Assembly: GCA_036186865.1 (NCBI GenBank)
Contig: AP025057.1
Location: 22,026,277-22,090,276 of the forward strand
DNA: 64,000 nucleotides
Source of the DNA: Eustoma russellianum
Lineage: Eukaryota; Streptophyta; Magnoliopsida; Gentianales; Gentianaceae
Direction of reading: 5' to 3'
Positions within the stretch are counted from its first letter, which is position 1. Every line of letters starts with the position of its first letter. A program made the position numbers and the translations under genes. Positions 11,701 to 23,123 of this stretch are shown in pieces. The notes below the pieces were generated by a model, which ran no database searches, had not been told where the DNA came from, and saw nothing but the letters and a program-made list of their open reading frames with translations.

Positions 11701-13920
11701 ACAGTGATTATCATACCTTAGGAGATGTGGTAACCTAATCTTGAGGTAGCTTGGAGTCTTGAGCTTGTACTTCCTCTAATGGCCGAATTTTGTGAAGTCT
11801 TATTGAGAAGTGATGGACTAGTTGAAGGATTAGGAGAGTAGTGGGAGTTACTTGAAGTATTGAAGTAATGTGGAATGAAATCTTTTGGGTTCAAGAGGGG
11901 GAGGGCGGCTGGCTTAATGAAGAGGGAAAACGGGAAACACAATCATTATGTATGTAAGAGGGGTAGTAATTAGGAAGATGGCTAAGTGTTAGGGAGTGGT
12001 CTTGAGTTAAATTATCATAGGGGGCTGGCGGGTTTTTTCCTTGGACGGAAAAAGGAACCTCATGATCACTTGTGTTGCATGCATGGGAGAAAGAGTAGTA
12101 ATTACGGTGGCTAGTCATTGTGGGGAACTTTTTAGAAGGTAGTTAAGGAGTAGAACTTTTTTTTCTTTAAAGACGGTTCTAGAGGTTTTAAGAAAAATCT
12201 TTTTTGGGCACCTGTTGAGAAAAAGTGTTTGAACAATTTACAAATGTATGATTTAAATGCTACGACTTTACGAAATGCATAAATAAATTATTACTTGACA
12301 CGTTTATCTGATATACATGCTTCATATGCTTATATATATTGTTGCCGTACTAACAAGTCATGAAGCGTTAAAGCTTACATCATATGGCAAACATTTGTTG
12401 TCTTTGTACTATTTTCAAGTGCCACAATTAATGAACTAAACTAGCTCATTAAGTGGAATGCTTAAGTTAATGAACTAACTAGTTCATTAAATGTCGTTGA
12501 AAGACAAGGCTAAGCTACAATTCTCATTCTCTCAAGTGCAGGAAGCTCACTACTCTCTTATTCTTCCTTTCTTTCTTCTTCTTCTTCTCTCAAGCCTATT
12601 GTTCATATATTCTACATATTGTATAGGATTTGAATATACCACCCATACACGTTCATTGGAAAAGGTTGATCAAGGTGTGATCAAACCTTTATTCGATCGA
12701 TGGTGGTGTCCGTGATTCATTTGCTCGATTGTATTAGTTGTAAAAAGGTGGAGTTAGTGTTTAAATCTAGTCACCCTTGTAGTAAGGTGTTTTTGGCATT
12801 TAGTGATAACCTAGGAAGGTGTCCTCGAAGACTAGAGTATGTTGATTTAACCGAACCAGTATAAAAACCTTGGTGTTCTTACTTTGTTGCACTTTACTTT
12901 AAGTTTTCAGTTTTCTCTTGATTTTTGTTGTAGCGGTAAAAATAGTAAAAGTTTTTCAGAAATTTTAAAATTTTTCAGAAACATAGAAATATATCCTAGT
13001 TTTCATTTGGTGCAAGTTTCAACTCATTTGGATAAGTATAAGTCAATCAAATGTTAATAGTTCTTATACTAGTGCAATCTGATTTTTAGATTTGCAAAGG
13101 TTGAGAACATCAACGTGGTTGACATACTTCCCAAAAGAATTTTCAAAAATTGTTTAAACCCACTAAAATACATATCTTGAGATCTTTTCATAAAAGTTTC
13201 AGACCATTTGGAGTCACCAATCAATAGGAATAAATTTTTCAAGTCAGAGTACAGTTTCTGGCATATTTGCACAATCTGACCAAAAACGTATTTTCAAGGG
13301 GTTAGGAGTGGAGTTTTAATTTGAAATTTTCGTGAGTTTCTTATAACATCTGAGAGTACATTCTCACCAAATTTCATAATTTTTGGAGGTCCACAACTAG
13401 GTCTTTTAAATATTTCAAATCAGGATCTGAAAACAGAAACTGTTTCCAGAAGTAAGGTTTTTGGTCCAAAAGTTTTTAAAAACCAAAATTTCCGCACTCA
13501 CTATTCAACCCTCTCCCTTCTAGTGGTGCTATACAGGTCCTACAGCACCTTAGTGTGAAGTGGCCGGCCTCTCTTGAGGGGTATCTTGGTCACTTTCCTC
13601 CCTTCCTGATGCCCTAAAGTTATTTTTATTTAGTTATTATGATTGCTTCTTCTATAATACCTGAGAAACGATATTTGATCGTAATAATATTCACGACTTA
13701 TGATTCTTATCAAAATTGCTACTAAAATGCTATAAGTTTATAATATTTGTTTCGCACAATTTAGAAACTGTTTTACGGTCAGGGTGGTCCCGACGATTGT
13801 TTCTACTTCCTCCTTTTGATAAGTGGGAAACGGTCATTTGTGGAGTGATGGCTTGTTATATTTTCTTGTTCACGAATGCATGCTCGGTAAAACGACCCAG
13901 TCCAGGAGCGGGTTGCAACA
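8770..13920 (-). mobile_element. Tekay-type Ty3/gypsy solo LTR, split by an E LTR
   Basis: It begins TGTATCGCCCCG and ends GGTTGCAACA, with TG...CA ends and a perfect 5-bp direct repeat AAAAT on both sides. The left 400 bp match the G2 LTR from 32277 (CGGTGCACCC, AGTACAAGGC, GAGCGA...GCAAGTA), so it is in the same minus orientation. Without the E insertion it is about 3.8 kb, close to the G2 LTR (about 3.9 kb without its LINE). No polyprotein or primer site is present, so recombination between two LTRs is the simplest origin. The short open frames inside (near 8700, 10029, 11720-12118) show no recognisable protein. Confidence 0.8.
12213..13544 (+). mobile_element. Type-E Sirevirus solo LTR (E1)
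   Basis: It starts TGTTGAGAAAAAG and ends CAGGTCCTACA, matching the reverse complement of the C-element LTR ends. It is flanked by a perfect 5-bp duplication GCACC (12208-12212 and 13545-13549). The twin palindromes of this family are at about 12428-12490. Relative to E2 it lacks about 1.3 kb directly after the second palindrome. It contains no gene. Confidence 0.9.
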
Positions 13921-14857
13921 AAAATGATGAATGAGAATCTCCAATAATATAATCATAAAAGTCTTCAAGAGAAAAAATAGAATGTGACATCGAAAACCGT
14001 CATCTATCCAGCCGATGTCGATAATATCACTAAATAAAGAATAAGATAGACAATTATGACATAATCTTCAAGAAACCATAAATGAGGTCCAAAATAAATA
14101 TAATATTCAACTCAAATGTTGTACTTGAATAAAATGACCAAAATGCTCCTCGGAGTAAAATGACGAAAATACCCCTAGTGGTAGAAAACTCCAAAAATAT
14201 TCCCGATGGTTAGAAATAAATATAATAACACCTTTATAGTGATGAATATGATATAAATGACTCCTTGTATGATTTTCTCCATGTCAAGTACCTACAAGAA
14301 CTCAAAATACCACGTTTGCCCTTTTTGGTAAGTTTTTAGAAACTTCCAAGGCACATTAGTCACAAGACATAATAATATTCATAAAAAATAATAAACTCAC
14401 AATAATCATGTATAAAACATATACAAATGAAAACAAGCATTTTATCACATGTTAGAAAAAACTTTCTAAAAACCCTAAACATCGATCGATTGAAGTGCCT
14501 CCGCTTGAGAGATTGATGTCTCATAGTGAGGTCCTGGTTTTGATTCTGTCTTACATTGGTCGATTGATGTGAGGGATCCACGTGTACATCGATCGATCGA
14601 TGTATCTCAGGTTAGAGATCGATGTCTCAGAGTAAGGTTTTGGTTTGCCTCTGCCTTACATGGATCGATGTACATCGATCAATTGAAGTGTATAAAGATG
14701 AGATATCGATGTCATTTTTCTCACTTGTTTAATATATTTCAACTCCTTAACATTCATAACATCATATGTGACATTTTTATAACATCCCTTAGTATTATTT
14801 AAGTATGTATCACTTAAAATCATACTTTTGAAAATTATCCAAACATATTTATCAGCA
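13921..14857 (-). mobile_element. Type-B Sirevirus LTR (B'), piece 3 of 3
   Basis: It matches 47688-48599 by eye (AAAAAATAGAATGTGACATC, AAATAAATATAATAACACCT, AACTTCCAAGGCAC) and ends ATCAGCA, equivalent to the CTCAACA end at 48599. The AAAAT at its start is the target duplication of the Tekay solo LTR. An ATCGATC block lies at 14481-14700 (for example ACATCGATCGATCGATGTAT at 14585). The open frames on both strands here are products of these repeats. Confidence 0.75.
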
Positions 14858-14915
14858 CAAACTTCACATTTTTAATTTCATATTTCAGGTACTGCTCATA
14901 TGGTTTGGTTTTCAA

Positions 14916-15870
14916 ATTGTCTACGGTATTCATACAATTACTGATCGCCGAAGATTATGGTTGGAGCTTGCTACTTTCCATTCTCGAATTACAATACCCT
15001 GGTTAGTGAGAGGTGATTTCAACACATATGTGACGGTCAACAAGCATTCGGGTCATTCCACGCCCACTCTGACTTCTTTGGAGTTGTACCTTGATTGATT
15101 TACCGTTTGAGGGTAATCCATTCACATAGGTTAGAGGACGGGGATTAGGGATTGTCAAGCGTTGTCTGGATCATGTGCTATGTAATGCAGAATTTAATGA
15201 TCTATTCCCAATGCTGAAGGTGCATCATCTAACTTGTGTCACCTCAGACCATGCCACTTTGTTGTTGAAGTGCATGCAAACATTCACAGCAACGACAAAG
15301 CCGTTCCATTTTTTAAATGTGTGGGTTGAGCACTCAGATTTTTTACCGTATGTCTACATAGTTTGGGAGCCTTATCCTACAACAAGTGGGATGCAAGGAT
15401 TATATGATAAACTTCAACGCTTGAAGAAGGATCTTAGGTGCTGGTATCAAAATGTTTTTGGCAATGTTTTTGACAACTTGATAAATACTGAGAAGATTTT
15501 TTGCGAAAGGGAAACCTATATGATCAGAACCCCACATCTGAGAATTGCACTAGCTATCAGGCAGCTAAGGAAGTCTATAAGCAGGCCGCCAATTGTAATC
15601 TGATGTTTTAGGAGCAAAAGGCACGAGTTAAATGGATACAGCGGCGGATGCTAGCATATCCTTCTTTCATAATATAATTAAAGATCGCAGGCAAAGCCAG
15701 AGTATTACTTCTATTCGATCCGAAGCAGGCGATCTCTGTTCTTCGCTAGACGATATTAGGCAGGAAGCTGTTTCCTTCTTTTCTCAATTATTTACCATAT
15801 AAGCCATTTGCGATGTGGAGGAAATGCTGAAATACATCCCTCACATTGTGGCTTCTAATGATAACGATAT
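14916..15870 (+). pseudogene. L1 endonuclease region of L2, broken
   Basis: The fragment reads VYGIHTITDRRRLWLELATF, then WLVRGDFNTYVTVNKHSGHS, which corresponds to the GGDFN endonuclease motif with one glycine changed. Stops follow near 15095. From 15175 another frame gives LTCVTSDHATLLLKC, the SDHA motif of APE-like endonucleases, and a helical linker to 15603. The frame then breaks again before the R insertion. The enzyme nicks target DNA for LINE integration; this copy is dead. Confidence 0.7.
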
Positions 15871-15875
15871 GTTGA

Positions 15876-16690
15876 TGAAGCCAGATCTTCACCAAGGGTC
15901 AAGATGACCTCAAATTAACGTCGTCAGCTGGTGAAAAGAAAGTAGCTGGAATAGCTTCCAAAATATCCTGCACAATGAAGCACAGATCAGAGGTCCCGGG
16001 GGTTGGCCCCTAGAAAAACCCTCCGATGCTCAAGTCAGTTTGGGTCATTTCTCACTGAGAATATAATTTAAATGGTGAGTTAAGTGTTTCTCACAGTATG
16101 AGCTGAAGAGCAAAGTGTATGAATTTTCTCTAGGATGTCAATATTTGGATTTTGGATCCTTCTCCTCCTCTGTATTGGCTTGCTTTTATTAACATTTTCC
16201 CGCCTTTGGCCTCTGATAGCGGATGAGATGTTTGCTTGGGACAGAAAGCCTAGGACGCTGTAGGTCTGCTGATGTGACCAGTAGACTGGCTGATGTGACT
16301 AATAGGCCGTTTGTTGTGACCTTGACGTGTACAGGCTGAATAGCCAGCTGTAGTCATTACACTTCTGTCTGATGGTTCCACGAGGTAATGATGTGCTTGG
16401 TTCTTTTGCCGATGTGCAAGATTAGGCCTTGCCGAAGTACAGAGTTGGATCTAGCTGAAGTGGTCTGAAGTGTGGCACTTGGACATAAGCTGAAGTTGGT
16501 GCGGAGGTACAAAACTTGGCATATTCTTCGATAACATAATGAGTGTTATACAGCCCTGCTAAAGTGCAACCAAGGCTGAACAGCATTGCTTGGACACTGA
16601 ACTGCTGAACGTCAATATTTGAGCGCTGAGCTGCAGGAGTTGCACCGTTGGCTGTTGTTGACTTACAGACGATTTAATTATGGTTTATCA
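15876..16690 (-). repeat. 3' LTR of element R
   Basis: This 815-bp repeat is nearly identical by eye to 22307-23123, for example around GGTCTGCTGATGTGACCAGT (TAGACTGGC) and the last 80 bp. Differences are scattered substitutions and small indels, such as GAGCGCTGAG here against GAGGAGCGCTGAG. No gene is present. Confidence 0.9.
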
Positions 16691-16706
16691 TTTGCCCCCA
16701 GATTTT
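16691..16706 (-). other. Polypurine tract of element R
   Basis: On the minus strand this reads AAATCTGGGGGCAAA directly before the LTR start TGATAAACC. A purine tract here is where plus-strand DNA synthesis begins. It confirms the minus orientation and that the left LTR is the 3' LTR. Confidence 0.8.
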
Positions 16707-16949
16707 GTGTGGCTGAGCTGAACTGCGAAGGTAGACAAATCTTGTTCTAGTGAGTCTGTGACGTGTCTTCATTAACTGAGTAGTTATCCTCTTATTTGCG
16801 CCGTAACTCCCGCTTTTAATGTAAGCGTTAATTCATACACCTCATCATTATCTTTTCGGCGGTTTCAGCTTCCGAGGGGGAAAACACTTTAACCATTGCC
16901 TCTTCGAATTTTCAGACGAAAAGTTGTGACCTTTTGTTTTTTCTCACTT

Positions 16950-16957
16950 ATAAATAG
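16950..16957 (+). promoter_or_regulatory. TATA box of the antisense gene in R
   Basis: TATAAATA sits in ACTTATAAATAGGGACA, 165 bp before the ATG at 17122. A pyrimidine-rich leader (CTTTTCTTCTTCTTC) follows. It points away from gag, so the gene would have its own promoter inside the element. Confidence 0.6.
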
Positions 16958-17121
16958 GGACAATCACCCTAACCCTTTCTTTTCTTCTTCTTCTATTCTG
17001 CACATCTGCATGTTCTGCATTTCTGTTCATCTTCTTTGTCTTTGAAGTTTCTCTCCGTCCTTACTCCAACGCTTTTCAACTCAAGTCTTCAATCTTTTGT
17101 AAGCTTTTCTTTATCTTACTT

Positions 17122-19365
17122 ATGGCTTCCATTATTTCTTCTTTGATTACCTCGGAATCCATGGTGCCCTCTTCATCGGTGCAAAACTCCATGTGCACCT
17201 TGAAAGCCACCGACCTCCCTGAACTATGTCAGCATTATAATGTTGACAGGAGCACTTTTGCCCCCATTCTCCCTCTTCCGCATCAAACTGCTTATGACCC
17301 CCCCGTTGGGTATGAGGCAGTCTATGAGGAATATTTTAAGTCTGGTTTCAAACTTCCCATTACAGCCCCTTTACTCCAAATCATGTTCTCTTATAAACTT
17401 AGGCTTCCCCAAATAACGCCTAATGGACTGAAGGTTATTCTTAGTTACTTGCTCTATCTGAGAGCAGCTGAGAAAACCTTTTCACTTGCAGTCTTTAGGG
17501 AAATATTTGTGTGTAAACAGGAGGGTAGTTGGTACTGTTTTGGTAGGAGGCCTCAAAACAATGAAAGATTCTATGTCATAATCTTCCCTCCCCTACCAAA
17601 GATTGGATGGGGCGTTTCTTTTTTGTTAAGAGTATAGGATTACCCGAAGGGATCCTTTGGAATACTGGCAGCGCAAATAACAGGAGGCCAAGTGAGCAAT
17701 TTCGCAATGAAGCCTCCCAATTGTTACACTTGCCCTTGGCCGTAGATTGGAAGAAAGTTGACAGGAAAATTGTAAAGGTTGCTGACCTGGAACACTTGTG
17801 GCCTGAGCATAACTTTCGACCTCTCATCCCAATTGTCTTGAGAATAGTTCGGGGTATATAGCAATATTTTTGAGATCCTTGACTTGCTCTGGTGTTTTGT
17901 CTGAGCTTTTACTGTTTTGTTCTTCAAATTTTATAGGAATCATGGTGTCTGACACCCTGGCGAGGTTGCAAAGGTTGGTTCCCAAGAGGAAAAGGTCTGA
18001 AGAGCAACCCTCCTCTTCGGGAAAGGCCCAAGTCAGCACTTCGTCCGAGGTGCAGATAACTCCCAGAACTGCAGTTTCAGGTAGGATTTTTGCATTTCGT
18101 TGATCTGAAGCATATTTTGTCTTCATTTAATCATTTGACCTTTTTCTTCTTTAGCTGGAACTTTTGACAATCCTGTACGGGCTGAAGATCAAGCCCTAGC
18201 TCAATCAGATGATAGGAGTGGGGGAATTAATGCCCCTATTTTGATTCCTTCCTCTCCTGCTACTGAAGAGGAAACTATGCCCCCACCAAGGTGGGTTTCT
18301 GATGAGGCTGTCCCCTCCTTTGATCTTTTAGGAGAGACTTCTGGGGTGAACGCATCGGAGGGAGAGCCTTCTGAAAGGAATGCCCCTGAAGGAGAGTCTT
18401 GTTTGTGGAATCGCCGGGGCACCAGGACACTGTAGTTTTCCTTTGCTGACTCTGCTGCAAATCCTGATGTGGCTAGGAAAGTGACTGAGATGTCAGTGCT
18501 TCCGAGTGATTGGCAACTTTATGGCAGTATGGACGAGGATACTGCCATGAATTCATTTGCAATGAATATGGCCATGGTAAGATTTTCTAATATTTTCCAA
18601 CTTTTTAACTTGATCCCTTATGTTTTTTATAACCAGTCTGACTTCTGCAGTACCGGGTCCAAGAATACAACATCCCCAAACGAGCTGAAGAGCTTCGCGT
18701 CAAATTCTTCCAACTCTCTAAGATCAATGTCAATCTCAGAAATGCCTATGACGGGTTGGCTGAAGTGCCAAGACCCAACAGTTTGAGGTTGAACCAGTTA
18801 CAAGCCCAGGTGAATAGCCTGAAATCTGAAGTGGCTGTCCTCACTGAAGAAAATTCCAGACTTTGGGCAAGGAAACAATATTCTGATGTTCAGCTTGCTG
18901 CTGCAAAATCAGTGATTGAACTGAAGGATGCATTGGCTAATACTGAGTTAGTTTCTTCCAAAGCCTAAGCTAAGCTGGAATTTTATCAGAAGGAACTTAG
19001 CACTTTTGAGCATGAACTGTCCAATAGAAAGGCTGAACTGAACCAGCAATTGGAAGCAGAACGGAAAAGCAAAGCAGATCTCCTCTGTTGAACTTCAAGC
19101 CAGGGAGATCAAGAAAACTGTCGTTGCTGAGTTCAAGCAGTCTGAATTTTTCACTGGTAACTTCTTGAAGATGCAAGGTTCAGCAATTACTGTTGGACAG
19201 ACTTGGGCCATTGATACTTGTTCTGAGGTCTGCCCAAGCCTGGATAAGAATCACCCTCAGATTGCTAAACACTACAACCCCGAGGCTGGAAGCTTGCTTG
19301 AGAATCAAATTGCTCAGTTTCAAAGTGGGGCTGATCTCAGAGAAGATGAGGATGTTGAAGAGTAG
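17122..19365 (+). pseudogene. Antisense spliced gene of R (gypsy-type putative transposase domain plus coiled coil)
   Basis: Four exons can be read: 17122-17853, 17937-18080, 18155-18576 and 18651-19365. All three introns have GT...AG ends (GTATAT, GTAGGA and GTAAGA donors; TTTATAG, TTCTTTAG and TTCTGCAG acceptors) and each join keeps the frame. Exon 1 resembles the plant domain annotated as putative gypsy-type transposon (VYEEYFKSGFKLPITAPLLQ, then WMGRFFFVKS). The middle is acidic and serine-rich. Exon 4 is a long coiled coil (LRLNQLQAQVNSLKSEVAVL). Damage: a frameshift near 17595, stops at 18433 and 18966, and a one-base shift near 19080. The function of such proteins is unknown. Its strand is opposite to gag. 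Confidence 0.65.
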
Positions 19366-19675
19366 AATATGATTTTTCCTTGTAACTTTTGTAGTTGTAA
19401 TAGATATTCTTTTAATGAAAATCCAACTTTCTTCAACTTGTGCTCTTCAGCTTGTTTCAAGTTTGCCTTCTGTATGTAAAGGTTTACTTGTTCTATTTCC
19501 ATAGTTGATGCATCTGTCTTTAGACTTGAGAAACTTTTCTTGCTCTATTTTATAATTTGCAAGTATTTGTCTTCGGCTTCGCCAAAAAAGTCCTCTCATC
19601 TCTTGTATGTTGGCTCCTTGCACAAGTATTAGGCTTCAGCCTCCATTCTTGGCTCTGCCAAAAATGTTAGCCTAC

Positions 19676-21113
19676 TCAACTGAACTGCAGCCCTACTGTG
19701 CTTTAACAAATTTAAGATATAGAAATCCCTATACCCCAATGTTGACTCCCGCTTAACTTTCTCAGCCCTGCTGAGTTAAAAGATAGAAAAACTTGTCCCA
19801 TTGTTGAGTCTTGCTCAACCGTCTTAAACCTGCTAAGTTTAAGTATAAGGAAGCATGTCCTAATGTTGAGTTCTTCTCAACCTTCTTAGTCCTTCTGAGT
19901 TAGAATATAGGGAAACTTGTCCCATTGTTGAGACCTACTCAACCTCCCAGGCCTGCTGAGGTAAAATATAGGGAAACTTGTCCCATTGTTGAGTTCTTCT
20001 CAACCTTCTCAGTCCTGCTGAGTTAGAATATAGGGAAACTTGTCCCATTGTTGAGACCTGCTCAACCTCTCAGTCCTGCTGAGGTAAAATATAGGGAAAC
20101 CTGCCCCATTGTTGAGTCCTTCTCAACCTTCTTAGTCTTGCTGTGTTAGAATATAGGGAAACTTGTCCCATTTCTGAGACCTGCTCAACCTCTCAGTCCT
20201 GCTGAGGTAAAATATAGGGAAACATATCCCATTGTTGAGACCTGCTCAACCTCTCATACCTGCTGAGGTAAAATATAGGGAAACCTGTCCCATTGTTAAG
20301 TTCTTCTCAACCTTCTCAGTCCTGCTGAGTTAGAATATAGGGAAACTTGTTCCATTGTTGAGACCTACTCAACCTCTCAGTCCTGCTGAGGTAAAATATA
20401 GGGAAACATTTCCCATTGTTGAGACCTGCTCAACCTCACAGACCTGCTGAGGTAAAATATAGGAAAACTTGTCCCATTGTTGAGACCTGCTCAACCTCTC
20501 AGTCCTGCTGAGGTGAAATATAGGGAAACATGTCCCATTTTTGAGACCTGCTCAACCTCTCAGTCCTGCTGAGGTGAAATAGGGAAACCTGTCCCATTGT
20601 TGAGACCTACTCAACCTCTCAGACCTGCTGAGGTGAAATATAGGGAAACATGTCCCATTGTTGAGACCTGCTCAACCTCTCAGTCCTGCTGAGGTGAAAT
20701 ATAGGGAAACCTGTCCCATTGTTGAGACCTGCTCAACCTCTCAGTCCTGCTGAGGTGAAATAGGGAAACATGTCCCATTGTTGAGACATGCTCAACCTCT
20801 CAGGCCTTGCTGAGGTAAAATATAGGGAAACATGTCCCATTGTTGAGACGTGCTCAATCTCTCGACCTGCTGAGGTGAAATATAGGGAAACCTATCCCAT
20901 TGTTGAGACCTGCTCAACCTCTCAGTCCTGCTGAGGTAAAATATAGGGAAACCTGTCCCATTGTTGAGACCTGCTCAACCTCTCAGGCCTGCTGAGGTAA
21001 AATATAGGGAAACATGTCCCATTGTTGAGACCTGGTCAACCTCTCAGACCTGCTGAGGTAAAATATAGGGAAATCTGTCCCATTGTTGAGACCTGCTCAA
21101 CCTCTCAGACCTG
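19676..21113. repeat. 61-bp minisatellite in R, about 23 copies
   Basis: The unit is close to 61 bp. It contains GGGAAACCTGTCCCATTGTT, then GTTGAGACCTGCTCAAC and CTCAGTCCTGCTGAG. The first three to five copies at the left are more divergent; copies from about 19900 are very similar. Each unit holds two inverted repeats (GTTGAG/CTCAAC and CTCAG/CTGAG). It occupies the place where pol would be expected. It is not coding. Confidence 0.95.
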
Positions 21114-21339
21114 CCCCCCTTTCGTTCTGGGTTTGATAGATAGGCATAAACTATTACTTCATGCATCATATGGTGACTTAACTTTCCTGGCTGAATGCCA
21201 AATAAGAATATTCAGCTGAATAGAACCAGGCGGGAATCTTAACAAAAGATTGATCCTTTGATAATATAAGGCTGAGCCGAAAAACACCAGATGAACACCA
21301 GAAGAAATAAATCCTGACTCATTTTAATCACGGACTTTT

Positions 21340-22206
21340 TTAAGTCAGCCTTGTACGTCCAGGAGCCCGTAACCCCTTCTCATCAGAATCTGAATCCTCA
21401 TCATGGCAACCCATGATGAGGCCCAGGTTTACAACTCTCATCCGGAGGGGGTCTACCAAAGTCCAGCCTATTGTGGAGCCTAGACCTCGGATTGTAAAAA
21501 CACTGTAGGTGACCAAGCTCGATAGGACGTCCAATCTCCTATCCGAGCTGCCTACAGTCTTCTGTATCATGCTCAATATCATGATGATAAAGGCAGTACA
21601 GTCGGCGATCTCTTTTATGGATCGGTCCAGCCAGGGGCTGAGGTTCCTTTGCTAGAGACTTCTTCCTCATGTAGGAAAGGATATGGGCTTTTGAAGCCAA
21701 CAGAGAATTCCTTTCTTTACCTCGGCCTCCTAACCGAATCTTGACAGAGCACCTATTTTGTAGCGGGGCCTGGCCTTTATTGTCAACTTCTCTGCCATGT
21801 TTGAATGGCAATGATGTTTTCTGAGTGCGTTTTAAGCTTTGGTGGCTAGACTTTTGTCCTGAACGCCTTGCCTCAGCCATAAATTTGGCCTGATGCCTGG
21901 GGTGATAACCAGGCCGAGTTGGGGAGTACTCCAAGGGTCTTGTGGGTGAGAGTTACTGGAATGGGATCCACTGGACCTTGCTGCAGAGGCTTTCCCCTTC
22001 ATTTCCCTCACCACAGCTTGGAACACACCCGGGTTTTGAGCCACATAGCGTATGGCTCGCATGTGCTCTTCATATGTGAAGGCAATGGTGGGAGTTGAGG
22101 ATTTCCCCGGATCTGTAGAACACTGTTATGTTTGCTGTTGAGAAGATCTTTGGCTTCTCTTAGATGTCATAGGTCGCTTGGACCCTTGTCCATCTTTTTT
22201 ATCCAT
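21340..22206 (-). pseudogene. gag fragment of element R, broken
   Basis: The frame opens at the ATG at 22206, about 80 bases after the primer site, with MDKKDGQGSKRPMTSKRSQR and an early stop. Further segments include HMRAIRYVAQNPGVFQAVVR (22062-21832) and a basic region (21934-21539) ending in YCLYHHDIEHDTEDCRQL. The latter is the zinc-finger type (C-x2-H...H-x4-C) typical of Tat-lineage Gag. A last segment (21582-21340) is acidic. Stops and frameshifts break it, and nothing like protease or polymerase follows. Confidence 0.65.
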
Positions 22207-22283
22207 CTTTCTCTCGATAGCTTGGAAAGATAGAAATTTAGAAGGCTTTGAGCAGCTGTGTTACTGGGTTAAGGGACAAAGGT

Positions 22284-22303
22284 GCCCTCCTTCTAGCGCC
22301 AAA
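22284..22303 (-). other. Primer-binding site region of element R
   Basis: On the minus strand, TTGGCGCTAGAAGGAGGGC follows the 5' LTR after three bases. TGGCGC openings are typical of Tat and Athila gypsy elements. It shows that transcription of the element ran leftward. The exact tRNA was not identified. Confidence 0.7.
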
Positions 22304-22306
22304 TGA

Positions 22307-23123
22307 TGAAGCCGGATCTTCACCAAGGGTCAAAATGACCTCAAATTAACATCGTCAGCTGGTGAAAAGAAAGTAGCTAGAATAGCATCCAAAATATCCT
22401 GCACAAGGAACACAGATTAGAGGTCCCGGGGGGTTGGGTCCGAGAAAAACTCTCTGACGCTCAAGTCAGTTTGAGCCATTTCTCACTGAGAATATAATTT
22501 AAATGGTGATTTAAGTGTTTCTCACAGTATGAGCTGAAGAGCAAAGTGTATGAATTTCTCTAGGATGTCAATGTTTGGATTTTGGATCCCTCTCCTCCTC
22601 TGTATTGGCTTGCTTTTATTAACCTTTTCCCACCTTTGGCCTCTGATGGCGGATGAGATGTTTACTTGGGGCAGAAAGCCTAGGATGCCGTAAGTCTGCT
22701 GATGTGACCAGTAGACTGGCTGATGTGACTAATAGGCCGGCTGTTGTGACCTTGGCGTGTACAGGCTGAATAGCCAGCTGTAGTCATTACACTTCTGTCT
22801 GATGGTCCCATGAGGTAATGTTGTGCTTGGTTCTTTCACCGAAGTGCAAGATTAGGCCTTGCCGAAGTACAGAGTTGGATCTAGCTAAAGTGGTCTGAAG
22901 TGCGGCACTTGGACATAAGCTGAAGTTGGTGCCGAGGTGCAAACCTTGGCATATTCTTCGATAACATAATGAGTGTTATGCAGCCCCGCTGAAGTGCAAC
23001 CAAGGCTGAACAGCAATGCTTGGGCACTGAACTGCTGAACATCAATATTTGAGGAGCGCTGAGCTGCAGGAGTTGCACCGTTGGCTGTTGTTGACTTACA
23101 GACGATTTAATTATGGTTTATCA
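22307..23123 (-). repeat. 5' LTR of element R
   Basis: This is the 817-bp partner of 15876-16690, with the same ends. Between this LTR and gag lies only the primer site and a short leader. No TATA box stands out on the minus strand by eye. Confidence 0.9.

Larger units (their letters stand above)
15876..23123 (-). mobile_element. Tat/Retand-like Ty3/gypsy element R, non-autonomous
   Basis: Two direct LTRs (15876-16690 and 22307-23123) carry TGAAGCC...TTTATCA ends and a perfect 5-bp target duplication GTTGA (15871-15875, 23124-23128). The primer site and gag lie next to the right LTR on the minus strand, and a polypurine tract lies next to the left one, so the element runs right to left. No protease, integrase or reverse transcriptase is found. 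Between gag and the 3' LTR are a long minisatellite and a spliced gene on the opposite strand. Tat-lineage elements are known to carry extra ORFs, some antisense, and Retand is known for an amplified tandem repeat. Confidence 0.8.

Noticed and set aside
19676..21113. Regular repeat array resembling a CRISPR array
   Set aside because: The units are contiguous 61-bp tandem copies without unique spacers, in a plant retroelement. No cas-like gene is present.
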